Source of the DNA: Didymodactylos carnosus | Lineage: Eukaryota; Rotifera; Eurotatoria; Philodinida; Philodinidae | Length of the DNA: 40,116 nt | Reading direction: 5' to 3' | NCBI GenBank assembly: GCA_905250885.1 | Contig: CAJNOQ010000848.1 | Span: 1-40,116 of the forward strand | Part shown: one piece after another, positions 24,401-35,979 of the stretch | How positions within the stretch are numbered: position 1 is the first letter of the stretch | How the letters are laid out: the number at the start of each line of letters is the position of its first letter | Made by a program: the position numbers and the translations under genes | Notes under the pieces: generated by a model | Database searches by the model: none | What the model was told of the DNA's origin: nothing | What the model saw: only the letters and a program-made list of their open reading frames with translations

Positions 24401-25222
24401 ATGCATTTATACGTAGTGCATCATTGAGATTAGGTGAATTAAATCAAACAACTTTTAAACGTCAAACATCATTGAGACCAGGTGATTTGCCATCGATACA
24501 AGAAGCAAAATTAAAAGATTTTACAACAAATAAAATGAATCACAATACAAGTAAGTTAAATGTTAATATCATTGAATGTCAAATACATTTATTATTTTTT
24601 CTGTTTATTTTCTAGTACCAGAAGAAATAGAGCCTAGTCCAACAAATGATTTAGCAAAGTTATCTCTTACTGAGATGACAAATCTAAATGGTATGCATAC
24701 AGCTTGATTGTCTGATTTTGGTATTTGATATTACTTCAATTTCTAGGATATTCAGATTCTACCCAACAGATACAAACTTTTGTTAAACCTTCTTTACCAA
24801 ATATCATACAACATCAACCTTACACTAATATTACAAATGAAAATGCTCAAGAACAACGAACTTTATGGTCCCACCAACAATCAGATTCGTCAAATCAAAA
24901 TCATAATGGCTCAACGTATCACCCACCTTCATCAACATTATCTTCATTACCGTCACAACAACAGCAATCCCCACAATCAAATCGATTAATAAATGATGCT
25001 GTCGATACAAATTTGACTGATTTTGTTTTAAGTTCTAATCCGATTAATCCATTTTCACCGTACGGTTACTACGTCGCACAACAACAACAACAACAGCAAC
25101 AACAAAATACTGTTATGTCAACATCACAAAATGTTTCGTCACATCATCATAATCATAATTCTGTAATATTTTCTCCAAAACGTTCAACAAATCCATTTGA
25201 TGAAGATCTAATACATCGTTGA
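21433..25222 (+). CDS. numb: Numb, PTB-domain endocytic adaptor and Notch inhibitor
   Basis: Ten exons: 21433-21508, 22752-22954, 23523-23597, 23659-23739, 23799-23865, 23925-23998, 24066-24255, 24314-24550, 24616-24690 and 24747-25222. All introns are GT-AG and in phase; total 1554 nt (517 aa). Residues about 52-62 ([11 protein letters not shown]) form the basic membrane-binding, aPKC-type segment. The PTB domain spans about 80-225 with YLGSVEV and ESRGMHVCE. Residues about 240-330 resemble the NumbF region, including an FKRQTSL aPKC-type site. The tail is Gln/Asn/Ser-rich with two NPF motifs ([16 protein letters not shown]) for EH-domain binding near the C-terminus. Numb segregates asymmetrically, recruits AP-2/Eps15-type endocytic partners and limits Notch. 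The first exon encodes MGAEHS, a plausible N-myristoylation signal not found in the common vertebrate form. The polyglutamine-like CAA/CAG run is at about 25075-25106. Confidence 0.95.
21509..22751 (+). other. 1.2-kb intron 1 of Numb
   Basis: Phase-1 intron separating the MGAEHS first exon from the rest of Numb. It is AT-rich with short CT runs near 22650-22680. No further exon or transposon was recognised. Its size leaves room for a second promoter driving a form that starts inside exon 2. Confidence 0.6.
22979..23466. mobile_element. piggyBac-like MITE in Numb intron 2
   Basis: A 488-bp insertion is bounded by TTAA at 22975-22978 and 23467-23470. It begins CCCTAGAACG and ends CTAGGG, the CCCTAG terminus typical of piggyBac superfamily elements, which duplicate TTAA. 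A subterminal palindrome at about 22996-23013 (GGGGTCG-TTCG-CGACCCC) lies near the left end. There is no transposase frame, so the element is non-autonomous. Removing it with one TTAA shortens the intron from 568 to 76 nt, the usual size here, which supports the boundaries. Confidence 0.88.
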
Positions 25223-25867
25223 AAAAAGAAAGTATATTTTATTTTATACATCATTTCTTCTTTCGCAGAGGTATTATCATGTTCCTATTGTGTCTTCTCA
25301 AAATAATATATTGAATTTTTTGTTTTGTATTTTTGCTACTGCTTTGCTTATTCTCTTCCATATTTTAGTCTTTATATTTCAACTCTTTTTCATCAATATT
25401 GTTCATTTATACACATTCTTGTTTCATACTAATTCAACAACAAAACTGTAGTAGAGACACTTCTATTGGATGTGTATCTTCTTTCTTTTAAGTGTGTGTA
25501 TATCTCCAATAAGATTCGATCACGTAGCTCCGTTTTTTCTCTCTCTTGATCTATATTAAAGGGCAAATATTATCGTTAAATTGTGTATGTAAAAAAAATA
25601 GATTCGATTTGTGAACTTGTCAAATTCATCTTTAAATCGCTATGATTACATTTGGACAGAATTAATTATTTTTTCATGCTGACTATAATGAATTTTTGAT
25701 TGATGCTAAATTTTTTTGTTTTAATTCCGTTAGTTCTTTTCTCTTAGAGTCTGAACAGTGATGATAAAAAATGTTAAATGTTGTTTTTAAATATTCAACT
25801 GATCAAGGAGCATTAAATCAAGACTAAAATTCAAAAAAAGATGTTCTGTTGTATTTCAAAAGATGTA

Positions 25868-25873
25868 AATAAA
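25868..25873 (+). promoter_or_regulatory. Candidate Numb polyadenylation signal
   Basis: AATAAA lies 646 nt after the Numb stop and about 170 nt before the methyltransferase ATG. It is the last such signal I saw before the next gene. Confidence 0.4.
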
Positions 25874-26043
25874 ACTATTAAAAACTGTTCTATTTTCTAC
25901 TTTTCACATAGATCAAATGTTCATGAATCAAAAAAAATCGTTTTTCTGGAACAACATTGTTATTTTTAAAGAGAAATATGTCACATCTAATTTTTTTTGT
26001 GTTTTTTTTTGTTGAAGATTATTTCCATCAATCTATTATTAGA

Positions 26044-27186
26044 ATGACTGAACGTCAATTTTATATTTCATCATTTGATGTAGATAACAACATTCCTATT
26101 AAAGAGCAAGAGAATGATTTTAATTCTATCGCTGAATATACATTTTGTTCATTTGTACGTTCTCAAGTATTATTTACTGCCATTCGATTAAATATATTTA
26201 CAACTATTCATAAATCAGCTACATGTTCATTGACAATTGAAGAACTTGTATTAAAATTAAATATTAAATTAAAACTCTCTTATTTTAAATCGTATCTAAC
26301 CTATTTGGTTTATTTACGTTTGTTAAAATTAACTAATGAAAATAAATATGAATGTACAAATGTTACAAGAAAATATTTAGTTCAAGATAAAGATAAACAA
26401 CAATGGTATATTGCAGATGGAATTCAAGTATGGGATAAACGTTTGTATCAATTTTGTTCTTATTTGGATAAAACATTACGTAGTGGTAAACGTTCAAGTG
26501 AACAAAATCAATGTTCAAATAATTTATGGTCTGTATTTGAACAAAAACAAGATATAATGTTATTTTTTGCACATGTTATGGCATCATTTACACGTTGTAC
26601 AACCAATGAATTATGTGATCATTTCGATTTTTCATGCTATCAAACATTGGTGGATCTTGGAGGATCTTTAGGTGATTTAAGCCGAACAGTAGTGGCTAGA
26701 AATGAAAATATAAAATGTTATAGTGCTGAATTACCAGAATTATGTCAATATATTCAGACTAATATTCATCTATATTATCATGAACGAATTGAATATATTT
26801 GTGAAGATATTTTTGAACAACAATGGTCCGATAGTATTGAAAATAATATTGATCAAATTGATATTGTTTGTTTAAAATATATTTTACACGATTGGACCTA
26901 TAAACAACGTCAATTTTTAGTAAATAAAGTATATAATCTGTTAAAACGTAAATCAAAGAATGAAAATGGTCTAATGCTTGTTATAGAAAAAATGGTTGAT
27001 GATAAACGATCAAATTTAAGTACTCTTTGTACAAGTGTTTCAATGCTGATTGAACTCGGTGATGGTACGGGCTATGATGGGACGCTGCTTGAATATAAAC
27101 AATTAGTTCAAGATTGTGGATTTAAAACAATTCAGTTGATAAAACTTAATGGACCGATGGTAGCAATGTGTGCGTATTTAAAATAA
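26044..27186 (+). CDS. ASMT-like SAM-dependent O-methyltransferase
   Basis: A single open frame of 380 aa, about the usual length of class II small-molecule O-methyltransferases (acetylserotonin/hydroxyindole type; Pfam Methyltransf_2). An N-terminal winged-helix dimerisation region around residues 20-110 starts with FVRSQVLFTAIRLNIF. SAM motif I is DLGGSLG at 204-210, followed by ELPEL near 229-233 where family members usually have DLP. The catalytic block is LHDW with His282 as likely base, then IEKMVDD at 314-320. Upstream in-frame ATGs at 25957 and 25978 would add a Phe-rich run; the ATG at 26044, one base after an ATTATTAG acceptor-like site, is preferred. It transfers methyl groups to a hydroxyl on a small aromatic; the substrate cannot be read. 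The lack of introns between two intron-dense genes suggests horizontal transfer or retroposition. Confidence 0.85.
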   Translation: MTERQFYISSFDVDNNIPIKEQENDFNSIAEYTFCSFVRSQVLFTAIRLNIFTTIHKSATCSLTIEELVLKLNIKLKLSYFKSYLTYLVYLRLLKLTNENKYECTNVTRKYLVQDKDKQQWYIADGIQVWDKRLYQFCSYLDKTLRSGKRSSEQNQCSNNLWSVFEQKQDIMLFFAHVMASFTRCTTNELCDHFDFSCYQTLVDLGGSLGDLSRTVVARNENIKCYSAELPELCQYIQTNIHLYYHERIEYICEDIFEQQWSDSIENNIDQIDIVCLKYILHDWTYKQRQFLVNKVYNLLKRKSKNENGLMLVIEKMVDDKRSNLSTLCTSVSMLIELGDGTGYDGTLLEYKQLVQDCGFKTIQLIKLNGPMVAMCAYLK

Positions 27187-27340
27187 TCAATTCTAAGAAA
27201 AAAGACGTCGAAAAATTCTTTTCACTTTGTTTTCCGAAGAATGATAGAATACATGTTTTTCTTGGTATCTCAGGTCTTAATCGATCAATATTATGATAAG
27301 CCGAAGTGGTGTTTAATCTTTTTTTTATTTTTTCTTATGA

Positions 27341-27346
27341 AATAAA
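27341..27346 (+). promoter_or_regulatory. Candidate methyltransferase polyadenylation signal
   Basis: AATAAA lies 155 nt after the methyltransferase stop, followed by T-rich sequence. Confidence 0.45.
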
Positions 27347-30300
27347 ATTTGTTATAAAATTTTTTTCTTATTTTAGTGCAATGAAAAGAGCTATTTTTCA
27401 TATTATTATTAGTATTAAGAATCTCATAATTATTTTGTTTTATGGTTATTTGTTAATTTGTTAGCAGGTATTTTTATTGAATGAATTTATTGGTTAAACA
27501 TATTTTCCTTCTTTTTTTTCTATATATGTTTTGTAATTTAGAATTTAATTATTAAAATATAATAACGGTGTAGGATGAATATAAACGCTTTTTGACTAAT
27601 GAACAATGAATAAATATATGTAATGTAGACTATTAAATATTAAATCGCATTACTTCAACATCAATCCATTGAATACTGATTTATATTCTTTTTCGATGAA
27701 AAATTACCGTTGTTCTGTATGACACGATTCTGTTTTTACTTTAAAATTATTCTCCTATATTTCAGATGTCTACTTTATGCAGAGTGAACTTTGTATCAAA
27801 ATTGAATTCATTTGGAAAAGTAAGGTTTTTGCTGCTCATGACTATTTTATAAAGTATTTTCTTTTCTTCTTATCGTGTTTGGACAGAGAGTATTGATGTA
27901 TTTAAACAAAAGATTTTCATCATTATTTTGAGCAAAATTTTCTCACAGTACAAAAATCTTTCAAAATTTTTTTATTATAAAAAAAATAGTTTCAATAACA
28001 AGTACGGTTTCAAAATTATAGATATATTATATCAAACGTCATCCAAGACTTTGAATGAGAAGGAGTGATGTACTAGGACCCATTTTTTAGAATATTGTCA
28101 CTTTCGACACATTCTTGACTCGTCCGGTTTGAATAACTTTTTTCTACTTTATCATTTTTCAAAATCGCTTCGTGTAGCAATATCTTTTCGCCGTTCATGT
28201 CGATAGTCTTAACCTTTTCTTCCTACTAAACATCATGTTTGATTTGAGAACAGTTATAGTAATACATAGAAAACTAAATCGAAAATTTGATGCTTTGTTT
28301 TTAACAGAAGAAATTATCCATTTTATATTTTCTAATTCTAAACCGAGACAGTTTACGCTAAAATTTGAGCGAACAATGGTATAGTAGCACCATAGGACAT
28401 AAGCGTGCAAGAAACTAACAGTTCATCGAACAACGATAACATCGTTTACTATTTGTGGTTGTGGATTAGATCGAAGGACGCATTGTCAATTTTTATATGG
28501 TCTCAGTTCTGTTTTGCGAATAAAATAATTTTTTCCCTTCTGCCAGATTTTCATCTCCCGTGTATCGCTGATAAAAAATAATGATTGCAAAATAAATTTG
28601 AGAGTTTTTCGATTAAACCAGTATAAAAATAGTTTTTCAGATACAAAAAGAAATTTTGAATGATCTCTCTATTCGCAGTTAAAGAAAAGTGTCAAAATAT
28701 TTTGTTTTTTTAAATTATTTGAGCAATAATTATTGCAATTAAGCTGTACGCTTCGTGTTTATTTCTATTTATAATTTTTATTATTAAGATTCATATCGAA
28801 TATCAAACAAACGTGAACAGGTGGTACAAGTGAGTCCTGATATTATGTGATAGAAAATATCAAGAAATGATAAGAGAATATTGACCAAGATATTCGAGAT
28901 ATAACAGAAGTATTTAAAATATTTATCCAATTTTTATTAAAAATATGAATTAAATCCAATTACTTTTACACTTATCGTAATAATGAAGAATTTGCAGTGT
29001 TGTCAAAAGAAACACAAGAATAGTGGAAATAGAATTGCTATATGTACATAAAATGACATCAGTTGTATCGCCGATCAAAGAGTCCATCTCTTTTTTACAG
29101 ATATTGATATCATGACAATGGGATGTATTTGGAGATTAGAGGATTAGACATATTGTATGGAAAAGGTTGGCTGATGTTATACATACATAGGAATCAAGAT
29201 CATTGCACAATTAGAAACAATAAATAAATGACTAAAAATAGGCATAATAATTAAAGAGAATCCTTGACCATCAATTATATATAGGTTTTTTTTAGTTTTT
29301 GCCTTTTCTTGTATTTGTCAATATTTGATATCACATGTTATAGAAAATTTTCTATTTTTTGACAACTAATTGCAAAAATGGGTACTAGAATGTAATAATT
29401 GACTACATAAATTAAGATTTCTTTTTGTGAGCTTTCAATATCCTCAAATCTAGACATTATTCAATTGTTTTTATTTGTGAACCATTGAACTGTTCGATCT
29501 TAAGGAAATCGGGTACTTTTGAAAAAATAAGATCTGCTAGCATCTTGATTTCTCAAAAAAAAACGAGTAAAGTAACAAATATATTTGACACGCCCTGTTG
29601 GTTTTTGTCCTCTAAATATGACTATCAAAGGATTATTGAAAGTTTGAATATCTAACATGACTTTTTACATTAGTTTTCTTGAAAAGATTCTGTTAGTGCT
29701 ATCAAACAATTTTGTCGAAGATAAGGTGAATACTGCAGCAAGAATATAGACATAATATTTTTGTTTTAAAATGTCGATTAAATATAAACATGAAGTTATT
29801 GTAAATTCGTTGAGCGTCTGTTGATTATAGTAAAGCTTTCGTTGTTCTGTCGGTTAAGGATTTTTGTCACATTTTAAAAAGAGACGATAATAAAGAAAAG
29901 AAAATATTTTTTAAATTGTATTGTATGTAGCTGACTAAAAATTATTTTGTTCTGTCCGTGTAAGATGACGAAAATTTTTTATCGAACAGCTGATGTAGTG
30001 TCTATTTGATCTTTTTCTTTTTCCTACACGAGATATGATAATTACATTTTTTACTCAAAACTTTGTTATTAGCATCATCACTCACGTATTATCTTTTCAT
30101 ACGTCTGAACTACACAATAATCTATTACGCTACCTTTTTATTTAACTCCTGTTAGTATTGCTCGATGTCAACATAACATTTAATCTAGACTATCCGTATT
30201 CTGATGAACTGCATGGAAGAGTCTTTCGATACATTATTGAAGAGAAACTTTAGGATGACACACAGACTTCATTGAGCTATGAAGATTTCAAGGTCATCAG

Positions 30301-30724
30301 AAGAAAAACAAATTTTTTACTTTAACCAAAAAATGTTCACATCCGCTAATCTACTAATAGCGGATATGAACAAACACATGGGTCTTATAGAAAAGTTTGA
30401 CTGATTCTTCCAAGGGAAATGTTCAGGTGTATAAATACACTTAATACTATACCTATAGTTTATCATTTTTTTTAAGAATAGCTTGATTTTATCTTGTGTA
30501 GATTTCTTTATATATTACCAGAAGTTTGCTGAATAGTTACTACGAGTAATAAATTGTTTTCGGTTACTTTTTCTTATTTAGCAAGTTACCTTTCGTACTG
30601 TTTATTCTTCTGCGTGATCCTAGTCATTAAATAAGTCTGTAAAATAATAATGTGTATCTCGTATTATATATTTTTTGACAACTTTTTTACGTTTTTAAAA
30701 TTTTGATTTATTTTTCGTTTTTAG
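27347..30724. other. Intergenic region, no gene recognised
   Basis: About 3.4 kb between the methyltransferase and the GTPase gene. It is AT-rich with no open frame over about 70 codons that looks coding, no recognised transposon ends and no long inverted repeat noted. The final 40 bases are T-rich and end in TTTTTAG directly before the GTPase ATG. Confidence 0.5.
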
Positions 30725-33210
30725 ATGTCATCGGAATCGGATCCAACATCGCAAGAAAGAATGCGCCAGCGACCACAGTTTACTAATACGAATGCAAGTT
30801 AATGCTTACTTAATTAGGTTTCAGAGATGAAAAAATACAATTTATTTATAGGTTGATAAACATGTGGCAAGCTTATTTGGTGACTATAATGACAATGTTG
30901 ATGATTGGGACGAGTCATGTGACGATGTACCAAAATCTCCATTTGTGTTAACTGGACTACCTCCTGAGGTGAGTTTTTCTCCTCTCACATTTTAATATTG
31001 AAGAAGTAGAAAAAATGTGTTCTTAGATCGAAGAAGGAAACATCGAATATAAATTGAAACTTGTTGATCCAAATCCAGGTAAAAAGATTGTTTTCAGAAA
31101 AATAAGAAACACAACATATTGCTTGTTTCTGGTGTTTAGATCGATTAGAGCATTTAGTAACTCAAATGAAATGGCGAGTACAAGAAGGACAAGGTGAAGC
31201 TATTTATGAAATTGGTGTTGAAGATTGTGGTACTTTGAGTGGTGTAAATGCAGAAGAATTAGATGCATCATTAAAAACATTAGAAAAAATGGCTGATCGT
31301 TTGGGTGCATCAATTACAATTTTATATAAACGTAATGTTAATAATGATCGTCAGGTTGTTGAAGTACTAGTGCGGAAAGTGCCAGATGATCAACATTTCA
31401 TTGATTTAAGAGTAGCCATATTAGGAAATGTAAAGATTTTGTTTTTCTTTATTATCCTACAATCACTATTTTTCAAACTCCTTACTATTTAGGTCGATAG
31501 TGGGAAAAGTTCATTGGTTGGTAAGTATTACTATAGTTTGCAATTGAGTTAATACTGTTGACTTTTTTAATTAGGTGTGCTTACTCACGCTGAATTAGAT
31601 AATGGTCGTGGTCGTGCAAGACTAAATCTATTTCGTCATTTACATGAAATTCAATCCGGTCGTACTAGTTCAATTACCCATGAAATCTTAGGTTTTAACG
31701 ATATGGGCAAAGTATGTTTTCATAGTATTTTTGTGAGTTATTTAGTTTTATTGTCCAATTTAGAGTGTCGATTATCATACAGCTCGTACACCAAACGAAA
31801 TATGTGATCGTTCATCAAAGATTATAACATTCATTGATCTTGCTGGCCATCATAAATACATGAAAACAACAGTATTCGGTCTAGCTGCTCATTTACCAGA
31901 TTTTGCTATGCTAGTCATCAATGGATCAACAGGCGTTGGTATGTTAAACACAGTCTTATTCAATGGATACAATTTTGAGATTATTTAACGCATTTTTGTT
32001 TTGTTTTAGTTGGTACAACCCGTGAACATTTTGGATTTGCTTTGGCATTACAAGTACCCGTATTTGTTGTTATCAACAAAATAGATCTCTGTTCAAAAGG
32101 ATCTGTTCAACAAACGGTTGAATGTCTACGTTATTTGTTACAGCATACTGGGATAAAATTAGAACCATTTTTTGTTGAGACAACTGACGACGTTGTACAA
32201 GCAGCGGATAAACTTGTTGAAAAGAGGTAGATAAAACTAATTTTCTTTGCTTATTTTCATACTTTCTCCAGTTTTGTTTTATTATTTATAGCATTTGTCC
32301 TATATTTGCAATATCATGTACAACAGGCGAAAATATAGATTTGTTAAAAAAATTTCTAAATATATTACCACCGAGATTAACTGTGCCAGAACAAGAGAGA
32401 CTATCTAAATTACCAGTAGAATATCGAGTAAGTTGAAATGCTCTATTTCTAGTGATTTTAACTGATAACTGACTATTTAGATTGATGAAATCTATTCTTC
32501 TGCACAACCTGACTCCGTTGTTGTTGGTGGTACATTGCGAAGCGGTACAATTCACGAAGGAGAAAACTGTTTAGTTGGACCGTTAATTAACGGTGATTTT
32601 GTGCCAATTAAAGTAACAAAAATTCAACGATATCGTGTTCCAAGGCGAATGGTTCGAGCAGGACAGTCGGCTTCATTACGTCTACCATATATTGAGGGTA
32701 GCAACCTGCGCAAGGTAAGAGAAAACATTCCTAATTGTACTTTGCTTTCAGTCGATATTTATTACAGTGTGATTACTTTATTATTCATTAGGGTATGGTT
32801 ATTGTTTCGTCGACATCAAATCCGAAAGCTTGTTATGAATTTTTGGCTCATATTTATTTACTTCATCATGCAAATGCAATACAGAAAGGTTTTCAAGCCA
32901 CTGTACATATTGAAAATGTTCGGCAAACAGCACAAATTATTGCCATGGACAAAGTAATGTTGGTCTCAATAAAGTGTTCATTTGTTATCATTTTATTGGG
33001 TTATAGGATGAATTACGTATCAACGAATATGCAACAGTTACATTTCGATTTATGCTCCGATCTGAATATTTGCCGAAAGGTAAATTTTTCTTTTCATACT
33101 TTTCTATTTACATCTAGAACACTTTTTTTCTAACTGAAGATTCACGACTTATATTTCGTACTGGCGAAGCCAAAGGTGTTGGACGTGTGATACAAGTTAC
33201 CCCATGTTAG
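30725..33210 (+). CDS. GTPBP2: GTPBP1/GTPBP2-family translational GTPase
   Basis: Thirteen exons: 30725-30793, 30852-30968, 31027-31078, 31140-31429, 31493-31520, 31575-31711, 31764-31938, 32010-32226, 32292-32427, 32481-32714, 32792-32953, 33007-33079 and 33140-33210; total 1761 nt (586 aa), close to GTPBP2 length. G1 is GNVDSGKSS (175-183), G3 DLAGHHKY (256-263), G4 NKID (312-315) and G5 SCT (370-372). EF-Tu-like beta-barrel domains follow, with [14 protein letters not shown] and VRQTA blocks. DLAGHHKY and the C-terminal wording favour GTPBP2 over GTPBP1. This family acts in the cytosol on stalled ribosomes; GTPBP2 works with Pelota. The first intron must be GC-AG (donor GCAAGT at 30794), since the nearby GT gives an immediate stop. 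The ATG directly follows TTTTTAG, so a trans- or cis-splice acceptor may set the 5' end. Confidence 0.93.
30794..30799 (+). promoter_or_regulatory. Noncanonical GC splice donor
   Basis: AAT|GCAAGT is the optimal GC-AG donor context. It keeps exon 2 in frame ([12 protein letters not shown]). The alternative GT at 30798-30799 would read TGA at once after joining the acceptor at 30850-30851. Confidence 0.8.
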
Positions 33211-33813
33211 AACAAATAATGATTACCGGTTTCTCTCTTTCCTATCTGTAAATAAGCACAGTTAGTTATTTTTGTGAAATCAAATCTCAACCTCCGTCTT
33301 CATGTATATACTCGACATACTTAATATGTGTGTGTGAAGCAAGTACAAAAGTTCAATTCGATATTTTTCTATTTTTTTAGCTTTTTTCTTCTGATGCGCG
33401 CATGTTTAACACACGCACATTTCATTTCTTTATAATTCGATATAAACTTTCTCTTTCTCGAACCATAACAGATATAAGTTATAATAGTTTTTTGTATAAC
33501 AATTGTATTAACATTTTTTTTAAAGAAAAGCCATGAACAATGAAAACAAAAAGCACTGTAGCGTGGATTTTATGTTTTTCAATAACTCGTGACATCACGA
33601 AATAGAAGCGAAAAGTTGTGATAAAAGACCACGAAATCACGTCATTTTGAGCACGGAGCCAGTCTTCAGTCATCTTGCATCTACAAGTGAGTGCTATAAG
33701 GATCAACAAACCATTTGCTTACTCTCGTAATACATATTAGTTAAACGACGATTATTTAACAAAGAAGAATTTCCGCTTTTTCAACATATTTCAGAAATTG
33801 AAACAGATACTGG
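33211..33813. other. 3' flank of the GTPase gene, no gene seen
   Basis: 3' flank of GTPBP2, with short TGTG and CACG runs near 33330 and 33400. No AATAAA was clear close to the stop. The minus-strand open frame at 33479-33709 has no recognised domain. Confidence 0.45.
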
Positions 33814-34747
33814 AAATTGGGTAATTCTTTGGGAAACGTAGTACGTTTACATCGACTACGTGTCAATCGTTTGAAATCTTCAGGATTAGTGTAGCGTGAG
33901 CTCCTGATGTCGAATATCACGTTAAAAAGTTTTGAAACAACTGCATGTTGGTGTCCCTCATCTGTGGGAGGCTCGTCTTCCAGCAGCATGAAGCTGTTGC
34001 GGCCATTTTTATCATTTTTCAACGAAATATTTTTTTGAGCTGATACTGCCAGATTAGAATTTGTATATATAGGATCCAGCAAAACACAACATTCCAAAAT
34101 ATAAGAAACAGTCTTCCAAATTTTTTTAAAACAATCGTTCGTTTTGAAAAATAGACTGTTTTTGCAAACCATATTTAAAAATAAATAATAAACCATAATC
34201 AAGTCAAAACAACATAACAAGATATGTATTCGACGCGTCTTTTCAAGCTCTACCCAGAGAATTGACTTTCATTTAGATTTAAAAGCACTTAACGCTAGAA
34301 AAAAGTCGGGTTTTAGAGAGCAATTTCGTCGTTTTCAAAGTTGGAACACGTACTGCGTCGTTCCATGGGATTCCGGAGCGTGAAGCGGCATACGTTTCTC
34401 ATGTACTCGATCTGGACCATCAGAAAAACAGGTTTTCGGTTTTGGCTGAATACTTCCAGAAAAACGTTTTTTCCAGAAGACTTTTTTGTTAGTATAGTGC
34501 TCACTGAAACATATTTTTGAGCTCAAAAACGTCTTTCATTGAAAAATGATAAACAAGGCCGCAAATGCTTCATTTTCCTGGAAAAGGAGCCTCCCACAGG
34601 TGAGGGAAATCATCGTGCTGTTGTTTTAAAACTTTTTAACGTGATATTCGTCATCTGGAGCTCAAATTATACTAGTCCTGAAGATTTCAAACGATTGACA
34701 TATAGTTGATGTAAAGGTGCTAAGCTTCCCAAAGAATTATCCAATTT
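33814..34747. repeat. 228-bp inverted repeat, about 85% identical arms
   Basis: The reverse complement of 33814-34041 aligns to 34520-34747 without any gap, with about 35 mismatches counted by eye. The spacer is 478 bp. The left arm lies under a 154-codon minus-strand frame (33756-34220). However, differences between arms fall at all three codon positions, and the other arm has a stop in the matching frame, so a conserved protein is not supported. The equal ends suggest a foldback element or two opposed copies of one repeat. Confidence 0.82.
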
Positions 34748-35930
34748 TTGGAAGCGATACGTTCGTGGGTATGGTTTTGCGAGAAAAGTAACTTGATTGT
34801 TGTCATAAAATAAACGTTTTGGAGGTCAATAACAGAAAAAATTAAATCACATCATTGTTCAAGAAAGTTTATCTTGTACTATTTAGACAAAGACACACCA
34901 TTTTATAGCAAGCGTCACATTCATTGGTTAACCTTTTTCTTGATTTACTGCTGTTTCTTCAGATTTCTACAAATCTAAAAATTTAGCAATAAAGCACTCT
35001 CATTCAAACTAACCGATATGAGATTGCAGAATTTTTTTCCTTTGTTGAACAACGAGTTGCTGGTAACGTTTGGTAATACTAAGATCTTTCTGCTTGCAAG
35101 AAAAGATATGATATTTGTATCAGAATTCAAAGACACGATAACCGTTTTTATACTAAAAAAGCGCATGTTTTTTCATTGATTTTTTCGAAAAGATTCCGTT
35201 TCTCACCGCAGGTATGCATGTTACCTTTTCTGAAGAGCCGGCGTTAACCACGCTTTTTCTTCCAAATGATCGCCAATATTCGTGGTTTAAATGTACAAAA
35301 ACTCGATAAAAATCCCATCGTTTTCCCTAGAAACAAATTCTGTTTTTTCAGTAAAATGTCGGAATCCAAAGGAATTTCAATGATGTTAATTTGTAGAGCA
35401 AACCAGACAGTACGGAAAGATTCTGCTTTATAGAGGAACGTTGCCGCGTAAAGAATACAGAGCCGTACTTTTGTGTTTCATTTTAGAAGGTAAGAAAAAG
35501 GGCCTCTGATAAGCCTGTAAGACGTTTTTAGGGTTTTTGATGAAAAATGTAAATTTCAGAAAATCTGATTCTGTACTGTCAAAATGATAGAGCATTTTTC
35601 TACGTAATGGAACCGTTCTGACGTCTGTAACATCTAAAGCGAACGCGAATTTTGGGAAACCTCAACTGTCGCATTTTGACGACCATTTTAGCAACATCTC
35701 GCGAACAGAGATAAATAAATTAAAAAGAATTTTCGTCATCGTACTTTTATATGATCAACATTCTCGGAAAGTTTGGTCCAGATCGGACTTGTAATTACAG
35801 AAATGCGGTATTTATCTATCATCGACTCGACATGTTCTTCCCTTCTCTCACCACATTTTTCTTAATAACAATAACAATATGTCTTATACAGCACAAGTTG
35901 ATAAATTTCAAAAAGAAACTGACAAAAATG
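34748..35930. other. Intergenic region, no gene recognised
   Basis: AT-rich sequence with short unremarkable frames on both strands. No transposon ends or splice-compatible exon chains were recognised. Confidence 0.4.
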
Positions 35931-35979
35931 TCAATTTAGACACTAAGCTAACATTATGTTAGCTTAGTGTCTAAATTGA
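35931..35979. repeat. 49-bp near-perfect palindrome
   Basis: Two perfect 24-bp arms, 35931-35954 and 35956-35979, are separated by a single T. The sequence begins TCAATTTAGACACTAAG and ends with its exact complement. Confidence 0.95.

Noticed and set aside
33756..34220. 154-codon minus-strand frame as a novel gene
   Set aside because: The inverted copy at 34520-34747 has a stop in the same frame and mismatches at all codon positions, so protein-level conservation is not supported.
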